Below are positions 1 through 8,802 of a DNA stretch of 64,000 nucleotides, in pieces. This DNA is from Blautia hominis (lineage in GTDB: Bacteria > Bacillota > Clostridia > Lachnospirales > Lachnospiraceae): contig NQOF01000002.1 of the NCBI GenBank assembly GCA_002270465.1, positions 186,001 through 250,000 of the forward strand, given 5' to 3'. The notes beneath the pieces were generated by a model that had not been told where the DNA came from, ran no database searches, and saw nothing but the letters and a program-made list of their open reading frames with translations. How positions within the stretch are numbered: position 1 is the stretch's first letter; every line of letters begins with the position of its first letter. Made by a program: the position numbers and the translations under genes.

Positions 1-234
1 TGGGCAGCAGCAAAAATGCGTCCCTCCAAAAGTGTCATGGACATGGAAGTGTCCAGCGTTAAGAAAAAATTCAAGGACAAGAGGTTTGCAGCCGGCTGTT
101 CCAGAGACGTGATCAAGACCGGTGCCGAGATGCTGGGCTGGGAACTGACAGAGTTATTTGACAAGACCATATTGGCTATGCGTTCCTGTGAAGCTTCCGT
201 GGCCCGGGAGTGTGAAGAGCTGGTAGCACAGTGA
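1..234 (+). CDS. C-terminal end of HD-superfamily hydrolase (partial)
   Basis: The reading frame is open from the first base (W-A-A-A-K-M...) to a TGA at 232-234, so the true start lies upstream of the window. The visible 77 residues contain a K-M-R-P-S-K-S-V stretch and a helical tail. I recognise this as the C-terminal part of the predicted HD-superfamily hydrolases common in Clostridia; the metal-binding HD motifs themselves are outside the window. The substrate is unknown. The next gene starts 2 bp after the stop, which suggests co-transcription. The family call rests on recall of the tail sequence and is moderate. Confidence 0.6.
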   Translation, partial: WAAAKMRPSKSVMDMEVSSVKKKFKDKRFAAGCSRDVIKTGAEMLGWELTELFDKTILAMRSCEASVARECEELVAQ

Positions 235-235
235 T

Positions 236-1093
236 ATGAATGATAAATATGAGATGAATAAGGGCAAAAGGGATGCGGAAGCATCCTTTTTGCCTGCTTA
301 CTATTATTCCCCCTGGAAAGAGGGAAGGACAAAAGAAGAGCAGGAACTTCTGCTGGGTGCAGAGGAGATGGAGATTGCGGACGGTGTGGAGGAAATTGGG
401 AACTACACCTTTTATGGCTGTGGAAATTTAAGGCGTCTCTCGTTCACGGATTCCCTGAAGCGTATCGGCGGCGGTTCCTTTACCGGTTGTTCTGCGCTGA
501 GGGAGCTGCAGGTCCTCATGGAGAAAGGAGCCAAAAGCTGTATAACGGATGTGGTAGCGGAAACCTTTCACGAGGTGTTTGTGGTGATCACGTTCAGGGG
601 GACAAAGGACAGCGCCAGACTGGTATTCCCGGAGTATTATGAGGAGGGTGTGGAGAACACACCGGCCAGGATCCTGGAGACACATTTTCATGGTTCCGGA
701 TACCGCTACCGCCAGTGTTTTACAGAAAAACGTGTGGATTATCACCGCTATGACAGTTTGTTTGAGGTGGCAAAGGTATATGAAAAATCTGAGATCCTGA
801 TCCCTATGGCCATGGGGCGTCTCAGGTATCCCTATGAACTGGAGGATAAGGCAAAATTAGCGTATGCCGCGTATGTAAGAGAGCATCTGGAGGAGACGGG
901 AGATTATTTCCTGAAACAACAGGACTGGCACAGCGCCCTGTCTTATCTGGCAGAAGAAGTATTGCAGAGATCTGACGAGATGGAGCGGCTTTTGTACCGG
1001 GCTTCCCGGATCGGACAGACAGAGGCCGTGAGTCTTTTGATGGATGAGAAGAGAAAGCGGTTTGGCAGGATCGTAAAGTCCTTTGAATTTTAA
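236..1093 (+). CDS. Leucine-rich repeat (BspA-type) protein
   Basis: A 285-residue protein with no signal peptide or membrane segment, so probably cytoplasmic. Residues about 45-95 hold BspA/LRR_5-like repeats (I-x-x-Y-T-F-Y-G-C-x-N-L, then S-F-T-G-C-S-A-L). The remaining two thirds is helical and charged and has no domain I recognise. It starts at an ATG two bases after the preceding stop and is followed 45 bp later by the VWA gene, so it probably belongs to the same operon as the VWA/MoxR pair. LRR proteins of this kind usually mediate protein contacts; the partner is not evident. The LRR call is good and the role is unknown. Confidence 0.7.
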   Translation: MNDKYEMNKGKRDAEASFLPAYYYSPWKEGRTKEEQELLLGAEEMEIADGVEEIGNYTFYGCGNLRRLSFTDSLKRIGGGSFTGCSALRELQVLMEKGAKSCITDVVAETFHEVFVVITFRGTKDSARLVFPEYYEEGVENTPARILETHFHGSGYRYRQCFTEKRVDYHRYDSLFEVAKVYEKSEILIPMAMGRLRYPYELEDKAKLAYAAYVREHLEETGDYFLKQQDWHSALSYLAEEVLQRSDEMERLLYRASRIGQTEAVSLLMDEKRKRFGRIVKSFEF

Positions 1094-1138
1094 CACGTAA
1101 CGGTGAAGGCACCCAACCGTTACAGATGGAGTAGAGAT

Positions 1139-2506
1139 ATGGCACAGGAAATGGAAAAACGAATCAACGAAGTGTGCGTCAGAATTCTGGCAGCCTCCAA
1201 AAGCGAGCTTTATCTGCACATGCGTTTTCTGGATGTGGCCCTTGCCGCGTTTTCTTATGTGCAGGATCCGGAGATGGAGACCCTGGGAACAGACGGGGTT
1301 TACTTATACTATGATCCGGCGTATTTGGGCGGCCTGTACCGGCGGGGACGCGGGGAAGTCAACCGGGCGTATCTGCATATGGTGTTTCACTGTATATTTG
1401 CCCATCCGTGGAAGGATGTGCGGCGAAGGAAAAAAAGGGCTTGCGGACTGCTGGGGGAAGATCTGGCGGATCTTTTGTGGGAGGTCTCCTGTGATATTGC
1501 CAGTGAGGCAATGATCGATAGTATCCCCCTGCACTGTGTGCGCCGCCCCGCGTCTGTTTTGCGGAGGGAGACTTACGCGGTACTTGGACGGAAGCGCAGG
1601 GTTCTTAACGCGGAAGGCGTTTTTACCGCTCTTTTGGAGGAGAGTCCGGACCTTGAGCGGCTTCAGCAACTCAGAGGAGAATTTTATGTGGACGACCACA
1701 GCTTTTGGTCCGGCGGGAAAAGAAAGACGCCAAACCAGAGGCCAAAAGAAAACTGGGATGACATCCGCAATAAGATGGAGACAGAACTGCAGAGTTTTGG
1801 ACAGGACAGCGCCACGGGAGCCTCGGAGGGGCTTTTGGAGCAGATCAAGGTGGAGAACAGGGATTCCTATGATTACCGCAGATTCCTGCAGAAATTTGCC
1901 GTGCTGAAAGAAGAACAGCAGATCGACCCGGATTCTTTTGATTACGGGTTCTACAGTTATGGGCTTTCCCTGTACGGCAATATGCCTCTCATTGAGCCGC
2001 AGGAGAGCCGGGAGGTAAAAAAGGTGGAGGAATTTGTCATTGCCATTGACACCTCCATGTCTTGTTCCGGTGAGCTGGTGAAGGCCTTTCTGAAAGAGAC
2101 GTATTCCATTCTGAGGGAGACGGAGAGTTTTTTCAGGAAGATCAATATCCACTTGATCCAGTGCGACGAGATTGTGAGGTGTGATGACAAGATCACCTCC
2201 GGGGAGGAACTGGAGGCCTATATGGAACATCTGGAACTTTTAGGCCAGGGGGGAACGGATTTCAGGCCGGTATTCACCTATGTGGAGGAGCTTCTGGCAA
2301 AGAGAGAGTTCACAAGCCTGAAAGGGCTTTTGTATTTCACCGACGGCAAAGGGATCTATCCCCGGAAAATGCCCCGGTATGAGACAGCTTTTGTGCTGAT
2401 GCAGAAAGAATTTGAGGAAGTAGACGTGCCCCCCTGGGCCATTAAGATCTATCTGGACCAGGAGGAAATGGAGGCATACAAAGAGGGAATCAGGGATGAA
2501 CATTAA
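1139..2506 (+). CDS. VWA-like / predicted metallopeptidase protein (COG3864-like)
   Basis: 455 residues from the ATG at 1139, which has GGAG 7 bp upstream. A GTG at 1103 would add 12 residues but has no clear ribosome site. The N-terminal half resembles the DUF2201/COG3864 putative metallopeptidase domain. The zinc-type helix reads H-M-V-F-H (His80, His84) with a further His89, so the catalytic Glu expected in HExxH is replaced by Met. The C-terminal half is a von Willebrand A-like domain with a MIDAS-type D-T-S-M-S motif and a later F-T-D-G. It overlaps the downstream MoxR-type ATPase by 11 bp. MoxR-VWA pairs are generally thought to act as chaperone or metal-insertion systems. The substrate is unknown. 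Confidence 0.75.
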   Translation: MAQEMEKRINEVCVRILAASKSELYLHMRFLDVALAAFSYVQDPEMETLGTDGVYLYYDPAYLGGLYRRGRGEVNRAYLHMVFHCIFAHPWKDVRRRKKRACGLLGEDLADLLWEVSCDIASEAMIDSIPLHCVRRPASVLRRETYAVLGRKRRVLNAEGVFTALLEESPDLERLQQLRGEFYVDDHSFWSGGKRKTPNQRPKENWDDIRNKMETELQSFGQDSATGASEGLLEQIKVENRDSYDYRRFLQKFAVLKEEQQIDPDSFDYGFYSYGLSLYGNMPLIEPQESREVKKVEEFVIAIDTSMSCSGELVKAFLKETYSILRETESFFRKINIHLIQCDEIVRCDDKITSGEELEAYMEHLELLGQGGTDFRPVFTYVEELLAKREFTSLKGLLYFTDGKGIYPRKMPRYETAFVLMQKEFEEVDVPPWAIKIYLDQEEMEAYKEGIRDEH

Positions 2507-4016
2507 ACGAGCGAAACAGGAAATTAAGGACGCCATTGAGGCGTATCTGATCAAGGACGAATATGGGGAATACTGTATTCCCGCCATCCGGCAGCGCCCC
2601 ATTCTGCTCATGGGCCCTCCGGGAATCGGAAAGACACAGATCATGGAGCAGATCGCCAGGGAATGTGAGATCAATCTGGTATCTTATACCATTACCCATC
2701 ACACCAGGCAGAGCGCTGTAGGGCTTCCTTTTATCAAAGAGAAGGACTATGGCGGAAAGGTCCACTCTGTGACAGAATACACCATGAGCGAAATTATCGC
2801 CTCTGTGTATGACAAGATGGAGGAGACAAAGATCAGGGAAGGGATTCTCTTTATTGATGAGATCAACTGTGTGTCAGAGACCCTTGCCCCCACTATGCTG
2901 CAGTTTTTGCAGTGTAAGACCTTTGGAAACCAGTCTGTGCCAAAGGGGTGGATGATCGTGGCAGCCGGAAATCCGCCGGAGTACAATAAATCGGTCCGGG
3001 AGTTTGATGTGGTGACTCTTGACAGAATCCGCAGGATCGACGTGGAGGAGGACTTCGGTGTGTGGAAGGAGTATGCCTACAGTGCAGGCATCCATCCCGC
3101 CGTGATCTCTTACCTGGATATCCATAAAGAAAATTTTTACCGCATGGAGACCAGTGTGGACGGGCGTATGTTCGCCACAGCCAGAGGATGGGAGGATTTA
3201 TCCCAGTTCCTCTATGCCTATGAAAAGCTGGGAAAGCGGGCTGACAGGGAAGTGGTGGGACAGTATATCCAACACGGGAAGGCAGCCAGGGATTTTGCCA
3301 ACTATCTGGAACTTTTTGAGAAATACAGGACAGACTATCAGATCGAGGAGGTGCTGGCAGGCCGTTTTGAAAAATTTGCAGTGGATAAGCTGAGGCAGGC
3401 ATCCTTTGATGAGAGATTCAGTGTGGTGGGGCTGCTTGTAGGCCGCCTGGGAACCGGGTTCTATGCATATTACGAGAGAGATCTGTATGTTACGGTCCTC
3501 TATGAAAAGCTAAAGGACTGGAAACGAGAGATGGAAGAAGGCAATTCCCCGTCCGGGTCCCTGACAGCCATCCTTGGGCGGGAGCAGGAGGAATATGACA
3601 GGAAAGAAAATGCAGGCCAGTTTACAACGCCCGCCCGTCATGGGGCCGTAAAGATCATGGAGTTTTTAAAAGCCCGTCAAAAGGAGACGGAGGCATATGA
3701 GAGGGAAGGCTTGGCCTGGGAAGAAATATTTTCAGGGGCAGCCGGGCATTTCAGGCAGGAATCCGAAGAGCGGGAAAACCTTATAGAGGAGATTGGCAGC
3801 GCGCTGCAAAATGCCTTTGATTTTCTGGAGCAGGCATTTGGGGACAGCCAGGAGATGGTTATCTTCATCACGGAACTGAACACAAATCCCTACAGCATCC
3901 GGTTTATCAGTGAGAACGGATGTGACAGTTATTACAGGTATAATAAAAAACTGCTCTTTGAAGAGGAGCAGATGAGTATTTTAAAAGAGCTGGATGATAT
4001 CGAGACGGATCTATGA
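2496..4016 (+). CDS. MoxR-family AAA+ ATPase
   Basis: 506 residues. Walker A G-P-P-G-I-G-K-T is at residues 40-47, and Walker B I-L-F-I-D-E ends with Asp121-Glu122. A sensor-1-like A-A-G-N-P follows, as in the MoxR/RavA group. The C-terminal 250 residues are helical and unassigned. It overlaps the end of the VWA gene by 11 bp in another frame, a sign of translational coupling and of a joint function. The likely role is an ATP-driven remodeller acting with the VWA protein; the client is not visible. The minus-strand frames inside are shadows. Confidence 0.85.
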   Translation: MNIKRAKQEIKDAIEAYLIKDEYGEYCIPAIRQRPILLMGPPGIGKTQIMEQIARECEINLVSYTITHHTRQSAVGLPFIKEKDYGGKVHSVTEYTMSEIIASVYDKMEETKIREGILFIDEINCVSETLAPTMLQFLQCKTFGNQSVPKGWMIVAAGNPPEYNKSVREFDVVTLDRIRRIDVEEDFGVWKEYAYSAGIHPAVISYLDIHKENFYRMETSVDGRMFATARGWEDLSQFLYAYEKLGKRADREVVGQYIQHGKAARDFANYLELFEKYRTDYQIEEVLAGRFEKFAVDKLRQASFDERFSVVGLLVGRLGTGFYAYYERDLYVTVLYEKLKDWKREMEEGNSPSGSLTAILGREQEEYDRKENAGQFTTPARHGAVKIMEFLKARQKETEAYEREGLAWEEIFSGAAGHFRQESEERENLIEEIGSALQNAFDFLEQAFGDSQEMVIFITELNTNPYSIRFISENGCDSYYRYNKKLLFEEEQMSILKELDDIETDL

Positions 4017-4151
4017 TCCGACCGGCTCCCGATGGGTCTGCAAACGGTTACATCTTATGTACCTTTTTCCATACCCTGTGCAGAATGGATTGAGTGGGAC
4101 AAGGGATTGGGATATAATGAAAAAACAGATAAAGACAACAGGAGGAGAAAG

Positions 4152-4856
4152 ATGCGTATAGCAGTGTGTGATGATGATGAGACTGCGGTATCTTTTTTAA
4201 GAGGACTGATAGAGACTTATCCAAAGCAGGGACTCTGTGTGGATGGATACAGCAGCGGGGAGGAACTGCTTGGCGCCGGACGTATCTATGACATGATCTT
4301 TCTGGATATTGACATGAAGGGCATAGACGGGATTGAAACGGCCAGGAGGATCCGCGCCCATGACAGGAAAGTGAAGATCGTATATGTGACCTCTTATAAG
4401 GAGTATGCAGGCAGAGCCTTTTCTGTCCATGCCTTTGGATATCTTCTAAAACCTGTGAAGCAGGAGAAGGTATGGAAGCAGGTGGAAGATGCCATGCTCT
4501 GGCAGGAGGAGGAGGCGCCTGAGGTAAAGCAGGTGGAGTTTACCACAGCAGAGGGTCTTGTACGGCTTCCCGTGGATGCGATCTATTATTTTGAGTATCA
4601 GAACCGGCGCATTTTTATAAAGACAAAGGATGTGATCCATGAAATGCGGGGAAAGATATCCGATATTGCCGGTAAGATGGCTCAATACGGATTTTCGGTT
4701 CCTCATAAGAGTTTTGTGGTGAACCTGTACCATGTGAAAAATATCAGGGGATATGAGATCCTCATGATGAATGGTGAATGGATTCCTCTGTCCCAAAAAC
4801 AGGCCGTGCAGTTCAAAGAAAAACTCAGTCTATATCTGGCAGATAAAATGAGTTAG
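4152..4856 (+). CDS. LytTR-family response regulator (AgrA/LytR-like)
   Basis: 234 residues. ATG 4152 follows GGAGGAG at 4141-4147; the frame is open 40 codons further upstream, but that part has no ribosome site and no domain. The N-terminal receiver domain has acidic residues at D-D-D (7-9) and a phospho-acceptor in F-L-D-I-D, most likely Asp52. The C-terminal half is a LytTR DNA-binding domain (F-T-T-A-E-G... through H-K-S-F-V-V-N). The sensor kinase follows after 21 bp, so the two form a two-component pair of the AgrAC type. The inducing signal and target promoters are not visible; no peptide pheromone gene is seen. Confidence 0.9.
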   Translation: MRIAVCDDDETAVSFLRGLIETYPKQGLCVDGYSSGEELLGAGRIYDMIFLDIDMKGIDGIETARRIRAHDRKVKIVYVTSYKEYAGRAFSVHAFGYLLKPVKQEKVWKQVEDAMLWQEEEAPEVKQVEFTTAEGLVRLPVDAIYYFEYQNRRIFIKTKDVIHEMRGKISDIAGKMAQYGFSVPHKSFVVNLYHVKNIRGYEILMMNGEWIPLSQKQAVQFKEKLSLYLADKMS

Positions 4857-4877
4857 GAAGAAGGTGGCAGCAGGATA

Positions 4878-6194
4878 ATGAATGATATTCTGACAGCAGC
4901 GGATCTGTCTGTACTGGGATTTTTGTTTTATTGGTTTATGAATCGAATCGGGGAGCGCCGTCTGAAGAAAGCATGGATTTATCCGGCAGCCTACGTGGTG
5001 TTTGCACTTTTCTATTTACTGACGCAGTTATCGCGGAGTGACGGGTTTGTTGTTTTCTCTGTGATACTGCTTGTATTTTTCTTGGAAACCTTACTGTTTA
5101 AGCCAAATGGACCGGCATACTTTTATTGTCTGGTATATTGTATCGGATATTTTCTCTGCCAGATCACAAGTGTCTATACAGTACAGTGGATCTTTACAAA
5201 TATAACTACAGTAAATCTCATACGGGTGGGTTTTGAGAAGATTGACAATATGCATTTGATCCTTCTCCTGATCAAATGGTTTACGGAGTTTTTCTGGACC
5301 TTTTTCATGATAACAGTGTTAAAAAAGAAAGATGAGGAGGACAACGGATTTTTTTACTATAAATCCCAATATTTTCTCTTTCTGCTGCTTCCCGCATTTT
5401 CTGTTGTATTTATGATATCCATCATCTGGATGAGTGCGGATTTCTTTGTGCTCAGGTATGGGTACGGTCTGGTGATACTGAATATTATCCTGATATTTTC
5501 CGTTAATCTGATGCTGTTATATCTTTTCAGACAGACAGGAAAGGGAAGCCGGGCACTCAGGGATGAGAAGCTCTACAAACAGGAGTCAGAGCTGCTTTAC
5601 CAGCACTATAAAACTCTGGAGGAGAGTTACCGGAGTTCCAGAAAGGCCATACATGACGCCAAAAACCATATGCAGGCGGTTGCCCGTCTCTATGAAACCG
5701 GAGAGACCGAAAAGGCAAAGACCTATGCAGAGGATGTATTTCATCTGCTGAATCAGACGGGACATACCTGGTATACGGACAACAGGATGCTGAATATCAT
5801 TTTAAATGAGAAGCTGGGACAGGAATCCATGCGGGATACAAGACTGGAGCTGGATATCTGTGACAGGTGCCTGGACAGGATCCGGGAGATTGATATTACC
5901 ACCATTTTCGCAAATCTTCTGGATAATGCAGTGGAGGCCATAGGGGATGGGGGATCAAAATACTTTTCCCTCCAAATACAAAACATCCACTCTTTTCTTG
6001 TGATCAAAATGGTAAACTCAAAAGGAAAAAAGAAAGAGAAAGCGGTACAGAGGCATCAGCACTTGGGACTGCAGAATGTGAAGAGTGCTCTTTTAAAATA
6101 TGAGGGGACCATGAAAATATCTCAGACAGACAAAGAGTTTCAGGTTAGTATCATGATACCGGATGAACAAAAGGAAATGGAAAGGGGAGGGTGA
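4878..6194 (+). CDS. AgrC-like sensor histidine kinase (GHKL)
   Basis: 438 residues. The N-terminal ~215 residues contain about six hydrophobic segments. A cytoplasmic helix carries the probable phospho-acceptor region (K-A-I-H-D-A-K-N-H), followed by a GHKL ATPase domain with N-box N-L-L-D-N-A-V-E-A and a late G-L-x-N-V loop. This is the architecture of AgrC/NatK-type kinases that sense extracellular peptides or envelope state. It lies 21 bp downstream of the LytTR regulator and 2 bp upstream of a lipoprotein gene, so the three are probably one operon and the lipoprotein may be part of the sensed system. Confidence 0.88.
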   Translation: MNDILTAADLSVLGFLFYWFMNRIGERRLKKAWIYPAAYVVFALFYLLTQLSRSDGFVVFSVILLVFFLETLLFKPNGPAYFYCLVYCIGYFLCQITSVYTVQWIFTNITTVNLIRVGFEKIDNMHLILLLIKWFTEFFWTFFMITVLKKKDEEDNGFFYYKSQYFLFLLLPAFSVVFMISIIWMSADFFVLRYGYGLVILNIILIFSVNLMLLYLFRQTGKGSRALRDEKLYKQESELLYQHYKTLEESYRSSRKAIHDAKNHMQAVARLYETGETEKAKTYAEDVFHLLNQTGHTWYTDNRMLNIILNEKLGQESMRDTRLELDICDRCLDRIREIDITTIFANLLDNAVEAIGDGGSKYFSLQIQNIHSFLVIKMVNSKGKKKEKAVQRHQHLGLQNVKSALLKYEGTMKISQTDKEFQVSIMIPDEQKEMERGG

Positions 6195-6196
6195 CA

Positions 6197-6619
6197 ATGA
6201 AAAAAATCCGGAAAATGGGTCTTCTGCTCTGTGTGGTTTGTATGCTGGGCGTCCTCACGGCAGGATGCGGAAGCAGTCTTTCCGACAAATTTGATGAGGA
6301 TGAGGTCAGACAAGCTGCGGAAACCATGGTGAGCCAAGTGAATTCCGGGGAACTGGAGAGTGTATACGAAGATACTTTTGCCCCGGTCATGCAGCAGGCG
6401 ATCGCCCTTGAACAGCTCCAGGAAAATCTGGACTATGTCTTTGATAAGCTGGGGGAGTTTGAATCTTTTGAAAAGGTAAGTGTGACGGGAGGCCAGGACA
6501 AGGATACGGAGGAACCCTACGCGGTGGCAGTGCTTCTGGTAAAATATGAGGATGGAAAAGCCCAGTACACCGTTACCTTTGATTCAGCTATGAAGTGTAT
6601 CGGATTTTACGTCAAATAG
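6197..6619 (+). CDS. Small lipoprotein, DUF3887-like
   Basis: 140 residues from ATG 6197, preceded by GGGGAGGG; a GTG at 6191 would add two residues. The signal peptide ends in a lipobox L-T-A-G-C, so the mature protein should be lipid-anchored on the outer face of the membrane. The rest resembles the DUF3887 fold (helical start, then strands with Y-A-V-A-V-L-L-V-K-Y). DUF3887 proteins are of unclear function. It follows the kinase by 2 bp, so a regulatory or accessory role to the two-component system is inferred. Confidence 0.75.
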   Translation: MKKIRKMGLLLCVVCMLGVLTAGCGSSLSDKFDEDEVRQAAETMVSQVNSGELESVYEDTFAPVMQQAIALEQLQENLDYVFDKLGEFESFEKVSVTGGQDKDTEEPYAVAVLLVKYEDGKAQYTVTFDSAMKCIGFYVK

Positions 6620-6643
6620 AAAATACGCAATATGTGGCAAATG

Positions 6644-6681
6644 CCGCCCGGACAGTCTTCTCAGTAAGGCTGTTCAGGCGG
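6644..6681 (+). terminator. Hairpin after lipoprotein gene, possible terminator
   Basis: CCGCC-x-G-x-ACAG pairs with CTGT-x-C-x-GGCGG around a 14-base loop. Only a weak T-run (GTATTTT) follows, so termination is plausible but not strong. It sits between two converging genes. Confidence 0.45.
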
Positions 6682-6732
6682 TATTTTACAGATAAAAGCA
6701 TTTTTGCTTTTGAGCGGAAACGCAGTCAGTCT

Positions 6733-7956
6733 TTATTCAAAGAACTGTTCCCCATAACCGTAATGTTCTACCACATAGTCAATATCCTTGTCACCGCGTC
6801 CGCTTAAATTGACAAGAATAGAGCCTTGTTTCATTTCTTTGGCCTTGCGCATAGCGTACGCAACTGCGTGGGAGCTCTCGATTGCGGGGATAATACCCTC
6901 TGTGCGGGACAGCTTGAAGAAAGCATCCATGGCTTCCTCATCGCTGACGGTATCGTACTGCACTCTGCCCAGGTCACGGAGGAATGCGTGTTCCGGTCCA
7001 ACAGAAGGATAGTCAAGACCGCTTGCAATGGAGTATACAGGAGCCGGTTCGCCCTTGTCGTCCTTCAGCATGATACTTTCAAATCCGTGCATAACACCCT
7101 TTTCTCCATACTGCATGGAGGCAGCATGGTCGCCCATTTTTGTGCCTCTGCCCAGAGGCTCCACACCTACAATGTCCACAGGGTCATCCACGAAAGGAAC
7201 GAACATGCCGATAGAGTTGCTGCCGCCACCCACGCTGGCGCATACCACGTCGGGAAGCAGGCCTGTCATTTCCTTAAACTGTTCTTTTGCCTCCTCGCCC
7301 ACTATGTACTGGAAATCCCTGACCATGAGAGGGAAGGGATGGGGGCCCACTGCGGAACCGATGCAGTAGATGGAGTCCTTATAATTTTTCGCATAAGATT
7401 CAAAGGCAGAGTCAACCGCTTCTTTCAGAGTTTTATTTCCGTGTGTGACGGGAACCACTTTGGCGCCCAGGATTTTCATGCGGGTAACATTGGGAGCCTG
7501 TTTAGCTATGTCCACCTCACCCATGTGCACCTCACACTCTAATCCAAAGAAGGCCGCCGCCGTAGCGATGGCTACACCGTGCTGTCCGGCTCCGGTCTCT
7601 GCGATCAGACGTTTTTTGCCGATGAATTTGGCCAGCAGTCCCTCGCCCATGCAGTGGTTCAGCTTGTGGGCTCCGGTGTGGTTCAGATCCTCTCTTTTCA
7701 GATAGATCTGGCAGTTGCCGATGGTCCTTGAAAGGCGCTCACAGTGATAGACCGGCGTGGGCCTTCCCTGGAATTCCTTGCGGATGCGGCGCAGCTCGCT
7801 GATGAACTGGGAGGAATGGCAGATGGTCTGGTACGCATCCGCGATCTCCTCAAAAGCCGGAACCAGCTCTTCGGTCAGGTAAGCACCGCCATAAGGGCCG
7901 AAGCGGCCGTTTCTGTCAGGGTAATGTCTCAGATAAGTTCTGTAATCTACTTCCAT
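6733..7956 (-). CDS. trpB: Tryptophan synthase beta chain (stand-alone)
   Basis: 407 residues. The chosen start is the ATG at 7956, preceded on the minus strand by AAGGAG; an earlier in-frame ATG at 7980 lacks this spacing. TrpB condenses indole with L-serine to tryptophan using pyridoxal phosphate. The PLP lysine lies in H-T-G-A-H-K, the phosphate loop is G-G-G-S-N-S-I-G, and the C-terminal G-R-G-D-K-D-I is conserved, all as in the classical TrpB1 type. No trpA or other trp gene is adjacent, so it may serve indole salvage or pair with a TrpA encoded elsewhere. It lies 33 bp downstream of the Sel1 gene on the same strand. Confidence 0.92.
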   Translation of the reverse strand: MEVDYRTYLRHYPDRNGRFGPYGGAYLTEELVPAFEEIADAYQTICHSSQFISELRRIRKEFQGRPTPVYHCERLSRTIGNCQIYLKREDLNHTGAHKLNHCMGEGLLAKFIGKKRLIAETGAGQHGVAIATAAAFFGLECEVHMGEVDIAKQAPNVTRMKILGAKVVPVTHGNKTLKEAVDSAFESYAKNYKDSIYCIGSAVGPHPFPLMVRDFQYIVGEEAKEQFKEMTGLLPDVVCASVGGGSNSIGMFVPFVDDPVDIVGVEPLGRGTKMGDHAASMQYGEKGVMHGFESIMLKDDKGEPAPVYSIASGLDYPSVGPEHAFLRDLGRVQYDTVSDEEAMDAFFKLSRTEGIIPAIESSHAVAYAMRKAKEMKQGSILVNLSGRGDKDIDYVVEHYGYGEQFFE

Positions 7957-7989
7957 GGTTGTTTTCTCCTTTATGTGCATTCAAAAATT

Positions 7990-8631
7990 TTATTCTTGCT
8001 GGCCGTTAAGGGCATCCTTTGCCAGTTTAAAGCCGTTTTGTGCTGCTTTGGCCAGCCACAGATCTGCCTTCGCCTCGTCCTTTTCCACACCCTCCCCGTA
8101 CCGGTAGAGGATTGAGAGATTGTACTGTGCGGCAGGGATATTGGCGTTTGCTGCCTTTTCAAAAAGCTGGAATGCCCGCTGCGTGCTCTCGGGCACAGCC
8201 TGACCGCTTAAAAAATATCCGCCCATGCAGCACATGGCCCGGTAATCACCCTGTTCCCCGGCTTTTTTGTACCATCCAAAGGCTTTTTCGTAATCCTGTT
8301 TTGTTCCGATTCCCTCCTCATAACATCTGGCAAGGTTATACTGGGCATTTTTACTGCCGGTCTCAGCGGCACGTTTGATATAAGTAAAGGCTTTTCGGTC
8401 ATCTTTGTCCACGCCTTTTCCCTGGGCGTAGAGAAATCCCAGATGCAGCAGTGCGTCCGCATGGTCTTTCTCGGCGGCTTTTTCATACCACCGGGCTGCC
8501 TGGGCGAAATCCACCAGGGTGTGTATTCCGTTTTCATAGTAATAGCCCACAGCATACTGCAGATCCTTCTGACCGTTTTCAGCCAGGATCATCAGTTCTT
8601 CCAGGGTAAAATCCATATTTTTTGCGTCCAT
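7990..8631 (-). CDS. Sel1/TPR-like repeat protein
   Basis: 213 residues from ATG 8631, with GGAG about 10 bp upstream on the minus strand; the frame extends 52 codons further but without a ribosome site. The protein is a row of about five Sel1-type repeats (A-x-x-Y-L-G-x-x-Y-x-x-G-x-G-V-x-x-D pattern, for example Y-A-Q-G-K-G-V-D-K-D-D and Y-R-Y-G-E-G-V-E-K-D). It has no signal peptide. Sel1 repeats form protein-binding solenoids; the partner is unknown. It is 33 bp upstream of trpB and probably co-transcribed, though no functional link is evident. Confidence 0.82.
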   Translation of the reverse strand: MDAKNMDFTLEELMILAENGQKDLQYAVGYYYENGIHTLVDFAQAARWYEKAAEKDHADALLHLGFLYAQGKGVDKDDRKAFTYIKRAAETGSKNAQYNLARCYEEGIGTKQDYEKAFGWYKKAGEQGDYRAMCCMGGYFLSGQAVPESTQRAFQLFEKAANANIPAAQYNLSILYRYGEGVEKDEAKADLWLAKAAQNGFKLAKDALNGQQE

Positions 8632-8802
8632 TGAAAATATCTCCATTTTTCTTTTGACAAATTTTGTAATATAGTGTACTGTTTTTGTAGGAATTAAATC
8701 CACGGTTGGCGCCTGTAACATTCGGCCATTGTTGATATTATAACATAGGAACCGGGATTTATAAACATAAAATGATGAAGATGACATCGGAGGAAATGAA
8801 AA

